Source of the DNA: a virus
Direction: 5' to 3' (one strand)
DNA: 26,820 nucleotides
IMG/VR virus record: IMGVR_UViG_3300028925_008888
Location: 1-26,820 of that record
A model generated the notes under the pieces. The model searched no databases. It was not told the DNA's origin and saw only the letters and a program-made list of their open reading frames with translations. Position 1 is the stretch's first letter, and each line of letters starts with the position of its first letter. Below are positions 13,883-21,781 of this stretch, in pieces. A program made the translations under genes and the position numbers.

Positions 13883-16800
13883 ATGACAACTACACTTTCG
13901 CAAACAGGTAGTGAAATCCAGGTTGATTTGAATGCTGTCGAGGATGGCAATATAGGCTTAACCTCGATCACTGATCTATCAGACACCACAGTAACAGCAG
14001 CCAAAAAATCGGGCTATCATTCACTGCAAGCATCATCCTCAAACGCGCCATCATCGGATAGATCGGTCATTATTTCAGCGGTGCGAAATACCGCTGCGTC
14101 AGGACAATTACGATACGGTCAGGTGGTGTTAACAGAATCTAACAAGCTTTTTTTCAACACAGACGATGGCGGAGTGCTTGGTACTTGGCGGGAGGCGGTA
14201 AGCACGGCGGGAGGTCAAACACTCACGAACAAGACAATTACGGGCGGCGCGTTAAACATCAATACAATCTCTGAGCAGTCGTCGGCCTCTGGCGTAACGA
14301 TTGACAGTGTTTTGTTAAAGGATAATACCGTATTGGCTGGCACGCTAACAGTTGGTGCTGGCTCAATCACGGACAGCTCTGGCGCGATAAACTTCGGTAA
14401 TGAAAATTTAAGCACGACAGGAGCGTTAGCAGGCGGAGCACTAGCGATCAGTGGGAATGTAGATGTAGGCGGGATCATAGAATTTGACGCTATATCAGGC
14501 ACCGGCGCAGTAACGATAACGGATATTGTTGATGAAGATAACATGGCTAGTGACAGCCCCACAAAACTAGCAACTCAACAATCTATTAAAGCCTATGTAG
14601 ACGCGCAAGTAGATACTGCTGATACTCTTTCGGAAGTTCTTGCCCTTGGTAATACCACTGGCGGGACGGACATCGCCACAACCACAACTGACAAGGTCCA
14701 ATTCCGAGATTCGGCCATATATATTCATAGCTCGACGGACGGACAGCTCGATATAGTAAGTGATGGAGAAGTACAGATTGCAAGCAATGTCGATCTTAAT
14801 GGTAATTTGGATGTCAGCGGCACTGCATTAGTTACAGGCGTTCTAACCACAACAGCTACGCAAGTAGCAACGGGTGGAATTACAAGTGGTTCAAATATTG
14901 TTTCAGACACAGACAGCACAGACGATCTTGGTACAACCAGTGTTCGTTGGGCTAACTTGTTTGTTGATGGTATTACTGCAACTGATCAAATAACAGCTAC
15001 TGGATTTACAGGAACACTAGACGGTATTCTTGGATCTGGTGCCGCTGCTGCTGCAACTGTAACAACCCTTGATACAAGTGGTGCAGTTAACTTAAATCTT
15101 GTTACTGACTCAAGTAGCTCAACTTCAGGTGCTTTGATTGTTGACGGTGGTGTTGGTATAGCTAAAAAGTTGTACGTTGGCACAGACCTAGACGTAGATG
15201 GCACTGCAAACCTAGACATTGTTGATATTGATGGCGCCGTGAACATGGCGACCACTGCACTGGTCACAGGTGTTTTAACCACGACAGCGACACAGGTAGC
15301 AACGGGTGGAATCACCAGTGGCGCAGACATTATTAGTGATACAGACAGTACAGATAGCCTGGGGTCTACGGCGGTCAGATGGCTAAAGGGTTGGTTCGAT
15401 ACGTTAACAGCAGGAACGCTGACGATTGGTTCAGGCAGTGTCACAGATAGTTCTGGCGCCATTAGTTTTGGCAATGAAAACCTTACTACTACAGGAACAG
15501 CCACAGCCGCTAGTTTAGCACTTGCTACAGGCGCGACTGTCACAGGGGTTGATAACGGCACCCTCGGTACAAGTGCTACGCTGTTAGCGACACAAGGGGC
15601 GATTAAAACCTACGTTGATGCTCAAGTAGACACTGCGGACACGTTGGCAGAAGTTCTCGCCCTCGGAAATACTACTGGCGGCACAGACCTCGCTGTATCC
15701 GCAGGCGATGACATTACGTTTACAGACTCAAGCAAGGCCATCTTCGGCGCTGGTAGCGACCTACAGATTTACCATGATGGTAGTAACAGTTGGGTCAGCG
15801 ACCAAGGCACTGGTCAGTTAATTTTAGAATCTGGCGGTGCTGGCGTTTACATCCAAAAAGGCGCGTCGGAAACGATGGCAAACTTTATCGCTGACGGTGC
15901 AGTTTCGCTTTACCATAATAATGTAAAGAAAATTGAAACCACCGCCCTTGGAATTTCGGTAGCAGGTGCAGCTACTTTTAATGCAGGTGCAGTCTTTAAC
16001 GAAAGCAGTATAGACTCTGACTTCCGCGTTGAATCAAACGGCAACGCTAACATGCTGTTTGTGGACGGTGGGAGTGACCACGTAAACATTGGTACGGCTT
16101 CCGATTATGGCGGTATGTTTAATGTAAATGGCAAAATGGTAGTTAAGGCTCTTGATGGCGCGTTAGCAAATGATTTTATCGCGACATTTCAGAACGGAGA
16201 AGAAACCAATTCTCAAAGTTTTGGAGTTTCTATTGCCGCAGCGTCTACTGGCAGTGATATTGCTTTAAATGTAGTTGACCATGATGCTAGTAATGTTTTG
16301 CTAAGAGTATTTGGAAACGGTGCAACCACCATTGGCGGTAGTGTGACCGCTACGGGAGCAACATTAAGTGGAGATTTAAACCTTGATGTTGCGGCATCTC
16401 CGTCTATAGTCTTGGTTGGTGGGGATGGTAACTCCAAAAATATCTTCTTTAAAAAGCAAACTGGTGATACTGAAGAAGCTAGAATAAAAGTATTGTCTAA
16501 TAATATGATCCTCGACGTTAAAGGAGAAATACATCTTGATGCTGATGATGGCGTTATTCGTGTGCAGGACGCCGCTGGCGATATAGGTATGTTCCAGATG
16601 ACGAATAGTGATTTTATTATTCGCTCAATGGTTTCTGATAAAGACATAATTTTTAAAGGTCTGGATGGTTCTAGTGTCATCAGCGCCTTAACTTTGGATA
16701 TGAGCGATTTCGGGAGCGCGGCATTTAATGCGGCTGTTGATGTTGGTACCACTCTGACAGCACAAAAGCTCGTATTAACAAATGGTGTTGCTGGTCAGGG

Positions 16801-17257
16801 TAACGCAAATCTGAAATTTTCTAACTCTGCTGATGCGATCACGCCCGCAAATAGTTCAGGTTCAAACAACGACAACGCTATAGATTTAGGCGCAAGCTCT
16901 GCTCGTTTTGACGACATCTATGCCACAAACGCCACTATCCAGACATCTGACCGAAACGAGAAGCAAGACATTGCAGAGCTTTCTGACGCAGAGCAACGTG
17001 TAGCCGTAGCTTGTAAAGGCTTACTGCGTAAGTTCCGCTGGAAATCTTCAGTAGCAGAAAAAGGTGACAAAGCTCGTACACACTTTGGAATCATAGCCCA
17101 AGACTTAGAGGCTGCATTTGTTGCTGAAGGCTTAGACGCAAGTGACTACGCAATGTTTATAAACACCGCGTGGACTGACGAAGAAACTAGCGAAGAAAAG
17201 ATTAGGATGGGTGTTCGCTACAGTGAGCTACTCGCCTTCATAATTTCAGCAATTTAA
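13883..17257 (+). CDS. Tail fibre with C-terminal S74 intramolecular chaperone
   Basis: The 1124-residue product is a long beta-rich fibre. An N-terminal adaptor region (residues 1-110, ending LTNKTITGGALNINTI, the usual shaft start) leads into repeated shaft blocks. Repeats include TADTLxEVLALGNTTGGTD and TGVLTTTATQVATGGITSG. A receptor-facing part follows, and the last 105 residues are a peptidase S74 domain. That domain has the catalytic dyad S1022-x4-K1027 (TSDRNEK), then HFGIIAQDLEAAF and an RYSELLAFIISAI ending. Domains of this kind trimerise the fibre and then cut themselves off. The fibre replaces the P22 tailspike and lies where needle gp26 would be. The blocks are typical of marine phage fibres. 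Confidence 0.92.
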   Translation: MTTTLSQTGSEIQVDLNAVEDGNIGLTSITDLSDTTVTAAKKSGYHSLQASSSNAPSSDRSVIISAVRNTAASGQLRYGQVVLTESNKLFFNTDDGGVLGTWREAVSTAGGQTLTNKTITGGALNINTISEQSSASGVTIDSVLLKDNTVLAGTLTVGAGSITDSSGAINFGNENLSTTGALAGGALAISGNVDVGGIIEFDAISGTGAVTITDIVDEDNMASDSPTKLATQQSIKAYVDAQVDTADTLSEVLALGNTTGGTDIATTTTDKVQFRDSAIYIHSSTDGQLDIVSDGEVQIASNVDLNGNLDVSGTALVTGVLTTTATQVATGGITSGSNIVSDTDSTDDLGTTSVRWANLFVDGITATDQITATGFTGTLDGILGSGAAAAATVTTLDTSGAVNLNLVTDSSSSTSGALIVDGGVGIAKKLYVGTDLDVDGTANLDIVDIDGAVNMATTALVTGVLTTTATQVATGGITSGADIISDTDSTDSLGSTAVRWLKGWFDTLTAGTLTIGSGSVTDSSGAISFGNENLTTTGTATAASLALATGATVTGVDNGTLGTSATLLATQGAIKTYVDAQVDTADTLAEVLALGNTTGGTDLAVSAGDDITFTDSSKAIFGAGSDLQIYHDGSNSWVSDQGTGQLILESGGAGVYIQKGASETMANFIADGAVSLYHNNVKKIETTALGISVAGAATFNAGAVFNESSIDSDFRVESNGNANMLFVDGGSDHVNIGTASDYGGMFNVNGKMVVKALDGALANDFIATFQNGEETNSQSFGVSIAAASTGSDIALNVVDHDASNVLLRVFGNGATTIGGSVTATGATLSGDLNLDVAASPSIVLVGGDGNSKNIFFKKQTGDTEEARIKVLSNNMILDVKGEIHLDADDGVIRVQDAAGDIGMFQMTNSDFIIRSMVSDKDIIFKGLDGSSVISALTLDMSDFGSAAFNAAVDVGTTLTAQKLVLTNGVAGQGNANLKFSNSADAITPANSSGSNNDNAIDLGASSARFDDIYATNATIQTSDRNEKQDIAELSDAEQRVAVACKGLLRKFRWKSSVAEKGDKARTHFGIIAQDLEAAFVAEGLDASDYAMFINTAWTDEETSEEKIRMGVRYSELLAFIISAI
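14573..14671 (+). repeat. Fibre shaft repeat, block B (second copy 15590-15688)
   Basis: Both copies are 99 bases and in frame, encoding a TQxxIKxYVDAQVDTADTLxEV core and ending in an LGNTTGGTD stretch. Most base differences are at third codon positions, so this is an old duplication under protein selection. Block B precedes the C block in the first array and follows it in the second. Confidence 0.85.
14822..14950 (+). repeat. Fibre shaft repeat, block C (second copy 15255-15383)
   Basis: Two 129-base in-frame copies encode TALVTGVLTTTATQVATGG, then ITSG and a DSTDxLGxTxVRW end. Differences are mostly synonymous. Together with block B and a shorter ITDSSGAI/FGNENL block (near 14365 and 15440), they make the shaft a shuffled array. 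Such arrays are prone to recombination and length change. Confidence 0.85.
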
Positions 17258-17273
17258 CTAGGGCAATAAAATA

Positions 17274-17630
17274 ATGGCTATAAACACAACCTGGTCAGTG
17301 ACCGACATGACTCACGTGGATTCTGACGGTGGCGTGATTAAATCGTATTGGAATTGTGTCGCTTCGAGCGATGGAACCCCATCTTACACTGCCTCAGAAG
17401 GCGGCAAGCTACTTTGCACCTATGACGCATCCGCATCAGATTTTATTGGTTTTGCAGACCTGTCTCAAGCTGACGTTTTGGGATGGATTTGGACTAGCTT
17501 AATTGAAGGCGAAGAAACAGCAGCAGAAGCTAAAGCACGTATTGAAGCTAATCGTACTTCTAGAGTCCAGGGTCAGATTGATCGCGCAGCAACTCAAGCC
17601 ACGGGATTACCTTGGGCAACAACACCTTAA
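17274..17630 (+). CDS. DUF7936-like virion protein (118 aa)
   Basis: The product has the compact pattern of the DUF7936 family common in marine phages. It opens TTWSVTDMTHVDSDGGVIKS, with a single tryptophan strand (YWNC) and a central TASEGGKLLCTYDASASDF. The helical end has ADVLGWIWTSLIEGEETAAEAKA. It lies directly after the fibre gene in a run of small late genes, so it is probably a minor virion or tail-tip protein. Function is unknown in the family as far as I know. The start ATG has no strong SD (GGGCAATAAAATA region). Confidence 0.65.
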   Translation: MAINTTWSVTDMTHVDSDGGVIKSYWNCVASSDGTPSYTASEGGKLLCTYDASASDFIGFADLSQADVLGWIWTSLIEGEETAAEAKARIEANRTSRVQGQIDRAATQATGLPWATTP

Positions 17631-17659
17631 TAACTTACTAAATAAAAGGAATATTAATA

Positions 17660-17881
17660 ATGGCAAAAAACGAAAACAAAACCATTACTGTCAATGGTGT
17701 AGAACACAACATTGAAGACCTAACCGAGCAACAAATTGCAATGGTTAACCACATTGCTGATCTGGATAAGAAGCTAGGAAGCCTTGGCTTTAACATGGAT
17801 CAGCTAAAAGTAGGCCGCGAGGCTTTTGGCAATATGCTCCATGCTTCTCTTGCCGAAACAGACAATATCGAAGAGCAATAA
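17660..17881 (+). CDS. DUF6447-like small protein (73 aa)
   Basis: AAAGGA about ten bases upstream supports the ATG. The product has a short beta-hairpin start (KTITVNGVEHNIEDLTE) and then a single long amphipathic helix (QQIAMVNHIADLDKKLGSL). A second helix with VGREAFGNMLHASLAE follows. This is the plan of DUF6447, a small family found in late phage operons after fibre genes. It probably oligomerises by its coiled coil. No function is established to my knowledge. Confidence 0.65.
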   Translation: MAKNENKTITVNGVEHNIEDLTEQQIAMVNHIADLDKKLGSLGFNMDQLKVGREAFGNMLHASLAETDNIEEQ

Positions 17882-17892
17882 GGAAAATAAAA

Positions 17893-18054
17893 ATGGAATA
17901 TTTACAACAGCTTTACGTTGTCGCTACTTCGCTCGTGACTATTGCGAGTATTATTTGCAATTACACAGAGACCCCAAAAGATGATCAGTTTTTGGCTAGA
18001 ATTTACACTGTGCTAGAACGATTTGCTTTCCTCAAAAATAAAGCTAAGAGATAG
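17893..18054 (+). CDS. Small membrane protein (53 aa), late operon
   Basis: AAGGAA nine bases upstream and a 12-base gap from the previous stop support an ATG at 17893. The product has one hydrophobic helix (about residues 7-24, LYVVATSLVTIASIICNY). It is followed by a TPKDDQFLARIYTVLERFAF segment and a basic end (KNKAKR). Small phage membrane proteins with a helix followed by a TP-K-D-x...Y-x-V-x-E tail occur in many late operons, but no function is settled. It may be a lysis accessory or an exclusion protein. Confidence 0.65.
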   Translation: MEYLQQLYVVATSLVTIASIICNYTETPKDDQFLARIYTVLERFAFLKNKAKR

Positions 18055-18056
18055 GG

Positions 18057-18434
18057 ATGAAGCATCCAAATGCAATGCCTAGGCTGGCGCAAGCCGGATT
18101 TTACCAGTTTTTAAAAGAGCTGCTAGGCGAAGCATACAAAAGCTACTCGTTTTTTGACTCAAGGCAGACCGGGAATTATACATTCAGCGCGAGGGTGGGA
18201 CATGAGTTATGCAACTTCAATGGCACATCTGCACAGATAGCCTACCTCCCGGTTAACCCGATCCCTGGACAGACCTACACTGTTATTCGTGAAAATTCAG
18301 GCGCGGTGACGATTAACGGTAATTCAAAAACCATTAACGGCGCCTCAACGCTGTCGTTAGCAACAAAAGGAGACGCTTTTACTTTGATTTATTCGTCAGT
18401 TGGAGAGCATAAAATCATTGGGAAGGTGACATAA
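18057..18434 (+). CDS. Beta-rich minor virion protein (125 aa)
   Basis: The ATG follows the previous stop by two bases. A helical N-terminus (PRLAQAGFYQFLKELLGEAY) is followed by strand-turn repeats: INPIPGQTYTVI-like, SGAVTINGNSKTINGAS and TLIYSSVGEHKIIGKV. The last third resembles the C-terminal tips of phage fibre proteins (GDAFTLIYSS...HKIIG). It could be a short tip, tail-associated or head-fibre protein. The position just before the ejection genes fits a virion component. No family is recognised. Confidence 0.6.
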   Translation: MKHPNAMPRLAQAGFYQFLKELLGEAYKSYSFFDSRQTGNYTFSARVGHELCNFNGTSAQIAYLPVNPIPGQTYTVIRENSGAVTINGNSKTINGASTLSLATKGDAFTLIYSSVGEHKIIGKVT

Positions 18435-20783
18435 ATGGGGTTTTTGCAAGGTTTTACCCCTGGTTTCTTAGATGATTTTGATTTTACTGGTGGGCCTGTC
18501 CAAGATCCATACCAACCGCCTGCACCCCCTGTAAACAGTGGTGGGCCAATCTTTGATTTTATTGGCGAGCCTGTCGGACTGCCTCCAGGTTTTGGTGGGC
18601 CTGTCGGACTGCCTCCAGGTTTTTATGAGCCTGTCCTTCCTCCAGGGGTCAGCATCGATGGTGGCGTTGGCGACATCACCCAAGGTGGAGTCAGCGGAAA
18701 TGGCCCTGACGGTGCAACAGGAGGAAGCGGCGGCGTGGGTGGCGCACCAACTGGCGGCGGCAATGTGATTTACAATCCGGGGCCAGGCGTATCCGGCGTG
18801 TACGGCGATCCAGGAATTGGTACAGGCGGATTTGCACCTGTCATCGGTGTCCCTTTTGGTGGCGGCAATGACTTGGTTACTTTACCAGATGATTGGGAGG
18901 ATCGATTATTTGAGATCATTAACGGTGGTGGTATTGGTGGAATATTTGACTCTATTGGTGGCGGGCCAGGCCAAGTGCCAGTATTCGGCGGGCCTGTCCA
19001 ACCTCCATATCAACCACCAGTGGGTAGTGGCGGCAGTGGCGAGGGCGGTGCTGGTGGGCCTGAACAGCCGATACAAAACCCAGGGATTGATTTACAAAAT
19101 CCAATTGGTGAACAACCAGTAATAGACGAAGGCGGCGGCGAAGGCGGGCCTGTTTACTCTCCAGGCGGTAGTCAAGGTGGTGGCGGCGAAGGCGGTGCTG
19201 GTGGGCCAGACTTTAGTATGCCTCCAGGGTCTATATTCAACCAGACCCCTGGACAAGGCCCAATACAAGGCCCAATACAATACCCAAACCCACAGCCAAA
19301 TCCACAGACAGAACCAGACCCAGAACCAGAACCAGGGTCAGGGACTGATTTAGAAAACCCAATTGGTGAACAACCAGTAATAGACGAAGGAGATGACAGC
19401 GTGGACCAAGATTTACTTGATCGAATTTTACAGATAATAGGAGGTGGTAACGGCGAAGGTGAGGGCGTATTTGCGGAAGGAGGCACCGCAGCGAATATAA
19501 TGGATATTATCACTGATATTTTCAATGAAACAAACGTAGACACCGACATCGACAATACAGTAGACACCGACATTGACAATACAGTAGACACCGATGTTGA
19601 CAATACAGTAAACACCGACATTGACAACACTTCCCAAGGCGGCGCTGGCGGATCGTCAAATAGCAACTCCCAGGGCGGCGCTGGCGGAACCGGGGGAGCG
19701 GTTACCAGCACAACAGATGTTAATAACGACATCGACAACACATCTGCTGGCGGCGAAGGCGGTGCTGGTGGTGCTGGCGGCGTGGGCCAAGGCGGAACGT
19801 CAAATAGTACGTCTGAGGGCGGAAATGCTGAAGGTGGTGCTGGTGGCAATGCCCAGGGTGGAAATGCTCAAGGTGGCGTGGGTCAAGGTGGCGTAGGTCA
19901 GGGCGGAAGCAGCAGCTCCCAAGGCGGAACAGGTGGCGATTCCTCAAATACGCTAACAGAATTGCTGAGTAACGTGGGCAACACTGTTTTAAACACGGGC
20001 GTGTCTAATTACGTTTCGGATCAGCAATCTAAAGCCAACAAAGATGCGATTGCATATTCGCAAGGAATTTATGATAGCCAGGTTGATCGCCTAGAACCTT
20101 TCCGTCAGGTAGGCATTGACGCTATACCCGGCGCAACGGACGCACTGAATAACAAGCCAGAAGTGTTAGACCTGTTTGACGGTCAGCAAACGATTAACCC
20201 AAATACAGATGTGCAAGGGCCAACAGCGGGTCAGGTTGATGTAAACAAAATTGATGTGTTCGATAGAAATTCGGACGCGCTGAGATTTCTACAAGATGAG
20301 CAAATGCAAGCCGTGAATAATGGATTTGCATCGTCTGGAAAGCTCAATTCTGGTGGTCGCTACAAAGCTTTGCAAGATCGAGCTGCTAATGTTGCTTCGA
20401 CGTATGCAGGTCAAATGCAGGGTATAAACACCGCTCAAGATCGAGCAAACCTCTTATCAGATTCACAACGATTCGGGCAAGATGCAACGTCGAGCGGCTT
20501 TGATTTAAATCAAGCTCAAGGCAACATAGCCAATAATTTTGGCCTAAATAGCCAACTGTTTAACAACAATATGGCTGCAAACAATTTTTATCAGAATGCT
20601 AATAGCCAAGATTTCAACCAATTTTTGAACATGCTTCAGCTAGGTGGAAACGCGGCTGCGGGTCAAGGTCAAGGAATGACTAAAACTCAAGGCATCGGGG
20701 CGACTCTAACAGAAGATTTGGGCAATATTAAAACATCAGAAGCAAACAGTTATCTTAAAGGCATCAAAGGATTATTCTCATGA
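18435..20783 (+). CDS. Glycine-rich ejection protein (P22 gp7-like position)
   Basis: The 782-residue product has two very different parts. Residues 1 to about 505 are low-complexity: Pro/Gly-rich at the start (PVGLPPGF repeats), then Gly/Ala/Gln-rich (GGAGG, QGG), with an acidic VDTDIDNT array at 368-399. From about residue 510 it becomes an alpha-helical ejection-type sequence: DQQSKANKDAIAYSQGIYDSQ, then LEPFRQVGIDAIPGATDALNN, then Gln/Asn-rich helices. The LEPFRQVGxxA segment resembles the (Y/F)xxxGxxAL pattern of phage DNA-transfer proteins. Such proteins are packed in the head and leave with DNA to span the envelope. The 500-residue disordered tract is unusual. ATGA overlap links it to the next gene. 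Confidence 0.75.
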   Translation: MGFLQGFTPGFLDDFDFTGGPVQDPYQPPAPPVNSGGPIFDFIGEPVGLPPGFGGPVGLPPGFYEPVLPPGVSIDGGVGDITQGGVSGNGPDGATGGSGGVGGAPTGGGNVIYNPGPGVSGVYGDPGIGTGGFAPVIGVPFGGGNDLVTLPDDWEDRLFEIINGGGIGGIFDSIGGGPGQVPVFGGPVQPPYQPPVGSGGSGEGGAGGPEQPIQNPGIDLQNPIGEQPVIDEGGGEGGPVYSPGGSQGGGGEGGAGGPDFSMPPGSIFNQTPGQGPIQGPIQYPNPQPNPQTEPDPEPEPGSGTDLENPIGEQPVIDEGDDSVDQDLLDRILQIIGGGNGEGEGVFAEGGTAANIMDIITDIFNETNVDTDIDNTVDTDIDNTVDTDVDNTVNTDIDNTSQGGAGGSSNSNSQGGAGGTGGAVTSTTDVNNDIDNTSAGGEGGAGGAGGVGQGGTSNSTSEGGNAEGGAGGNAQGGNAQGGVGQGGVGQGGSSSSQGGTGGDSSNTLTELLSNVGNTVLNTGVSNYVSDQQSKANKDAIAYSQGIYDSQVDRLEPFRQVGIDAIPGATDALNNKPEVLDLFDGQQTINPNTDVQGPTAGQVDVNKIDVFDRNSDALRFLQDEQMQAVNNGFASSGKLNSGGRYKALQDRAANVASTYAGQMQGINTAQDRANLLSDSQRFGQDATSSGFDLNQAQGNIANNFGLNSQLFNNNMAANNFYQNANSQDFNQFLNMLQLGGNAAAGQGQGMTKTQGIGATLTEDLGNIKTSEANSYLKGIKGLFS
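19536..19631 (+). repeat. 24-bp minisatellite, four copies (VDTDIDNT)
   Basis: Four in-frame 24-base units encode VDTDIDNT, VDTDIDNT, VDTDVDNT, VNTDIDNT. Alternating Asp residues resemble calcium-binding or amyloid-like linkers. Base-level similarity is high, suggesting recent slippage expansion; the copy number may vary between isolates. Confidence 0.9.
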
Positions 20784-21781
20784 GCAGTGAATTATCACAA
20801 ATGATATTGGCGAATGGCTTTGACCTTAAACAAAACATTAAAGATCAGCGTAACGCCGATTCTAATGAACAGCTTGCACAGGTTCTCAAGCAAAGTCAGA
20901 TCAATCAGCGTGACGCGCAGGCAGACTACTACAACAAGCAGGCGCGTGGGCAAAGCCTTCAGAATACGAAACTTGCGACAGACATGTCGCGAGGGCCACA
21001 GAATACGTTTAAACAAGTGCAAGGCAACGATAACAACTTGTATCAAGTTGAGTTAAATTCGCAAGGCAATGTGGTGAACTCTACGCTTATACCGGGTATG
21101 GGTACTGCGCCTAAAAAGCCGCTGACTGCGCTACAAGAAAAGATGTCTCTTGCGTCAGGTATAGATTACGGCAACATGACGCAAGAGCAGAAAACAGAAG
21201 CCTACAAATTGGTAACCGGCCCAAAAGCACCAACCAAATTGCAAGAAATACAGCTTTCAAATGCACAAATAAAAAATAACGATCTTAGAAATCCGGCCCC
21301 AAAGCCGAATCTACAACAAACAGAGACGTTAAAAGCTAATACGAAGCGATTGAGTCAGTTAGGTAGTGATCAGGGCGAACGTTCTAACAACATATCTATA
21401 GCGAAAGATTTCCTAGACGGATTCCAGAATGAAGGGGCCAATAGCGGGACAACACGCACCGTGGCCTCGTTCCTGCCCGGTGTATTTACTGATCAAGGCG
21501 AATTCGATCAGAAGCTAGACGCATTCGCTGAGAAAGCCGCACGAGCTTCGTTGAAGGCGAATGGCGATGTCCGGCCCACTGATGCTGACGTTGATGGCGC
21601 TAAGGCTGCGTTGTTTGGTATTGGTAAGGATGAGCCTGTCAATATTGAATTGCTTGAAAACTTTATAAGTTCACAAGAGCTTCTTGATGATGAGTTTGCC
21701 GCATTAAAGGGAGCCGCAAAAGATAATTCAATAGGCGACTTTGTATATGGTGGCGTTGGCGGCTGGAGTATTGACCCATGA
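20780..21781 (+). CDS. Ejection/internal virion protein (gp20-like position)
   Basis: The 333-residue product is largely helical and polar, with Gln/Asn/Lys-rich N-terminal helices (NSNEQLAQVLKQSQINQRDAQ-like). Its C-terminus has a feature common in phage internal virion proteins: KLDAFAEKAARASLKANGDV, RPTDADVDGAKAALFGIG and EPVNIELLENFI. It starts by ATGA overlap with the glycine-rich protein and ends by overlap with the next. The three-gene order agrees with P22 genes 7-20-16, whose products form the ejectosome. Exact correspondence to gp20 is inferred from position. Confidence 0.72.
   Translation: MSSELSQMILANGFDLKQNIKDQRNADSNEQLAQVLKQSQINQRDAQADYYNKQARGQSLQNTKLATDMSRGPQNTFKQVQGNDNNLYQVELNSQGNVVNSTLIPGMGTAPKKPLTALQEKMSLASGIDYGNMTQEQKTEAYKLVTGPKAPTKLQEIQLSNAQIKNNDLRNPAPKPNLQQTETLKANTKRLSQLGSDQGERSNNISIAKDFLDGFQNEGANSGTTRTVASFLPGVFTDQGEFDQKLDAFAEKAARASLKANGDVRPTDADVDGAKAALFGIGKDEPVNIELLENFISSQELLDDEFAALKGAAKDNSIGDFVYGGVGGWSIDP

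Noticed and set aside
14986-15561. 191-codon leftward open frame inside the fibre gene
   Set aside because: It is antisense to a repetitive Ser/Thr/Ala-rich coding region, its product is a Pro/Val/Ser string, and no ribosome binding site is seen.
16213-16752. 179-codon leftward open frame inside the fibre gene
   Set aside because: It lies antisense to the fibre coding frame, and its composition reflects the complementary strand.
19536-19631. CRISPR array
   Set aside because: The 24-bp units are contiguous with no spacers, in frame, and within a coding gene.
19172-19849. 225-codon leftward proline-rich open frame
   Set aside because: It is an artefact of the glycine-rich repeats on the other strand (GGN read backwards gives Pro and Ala).
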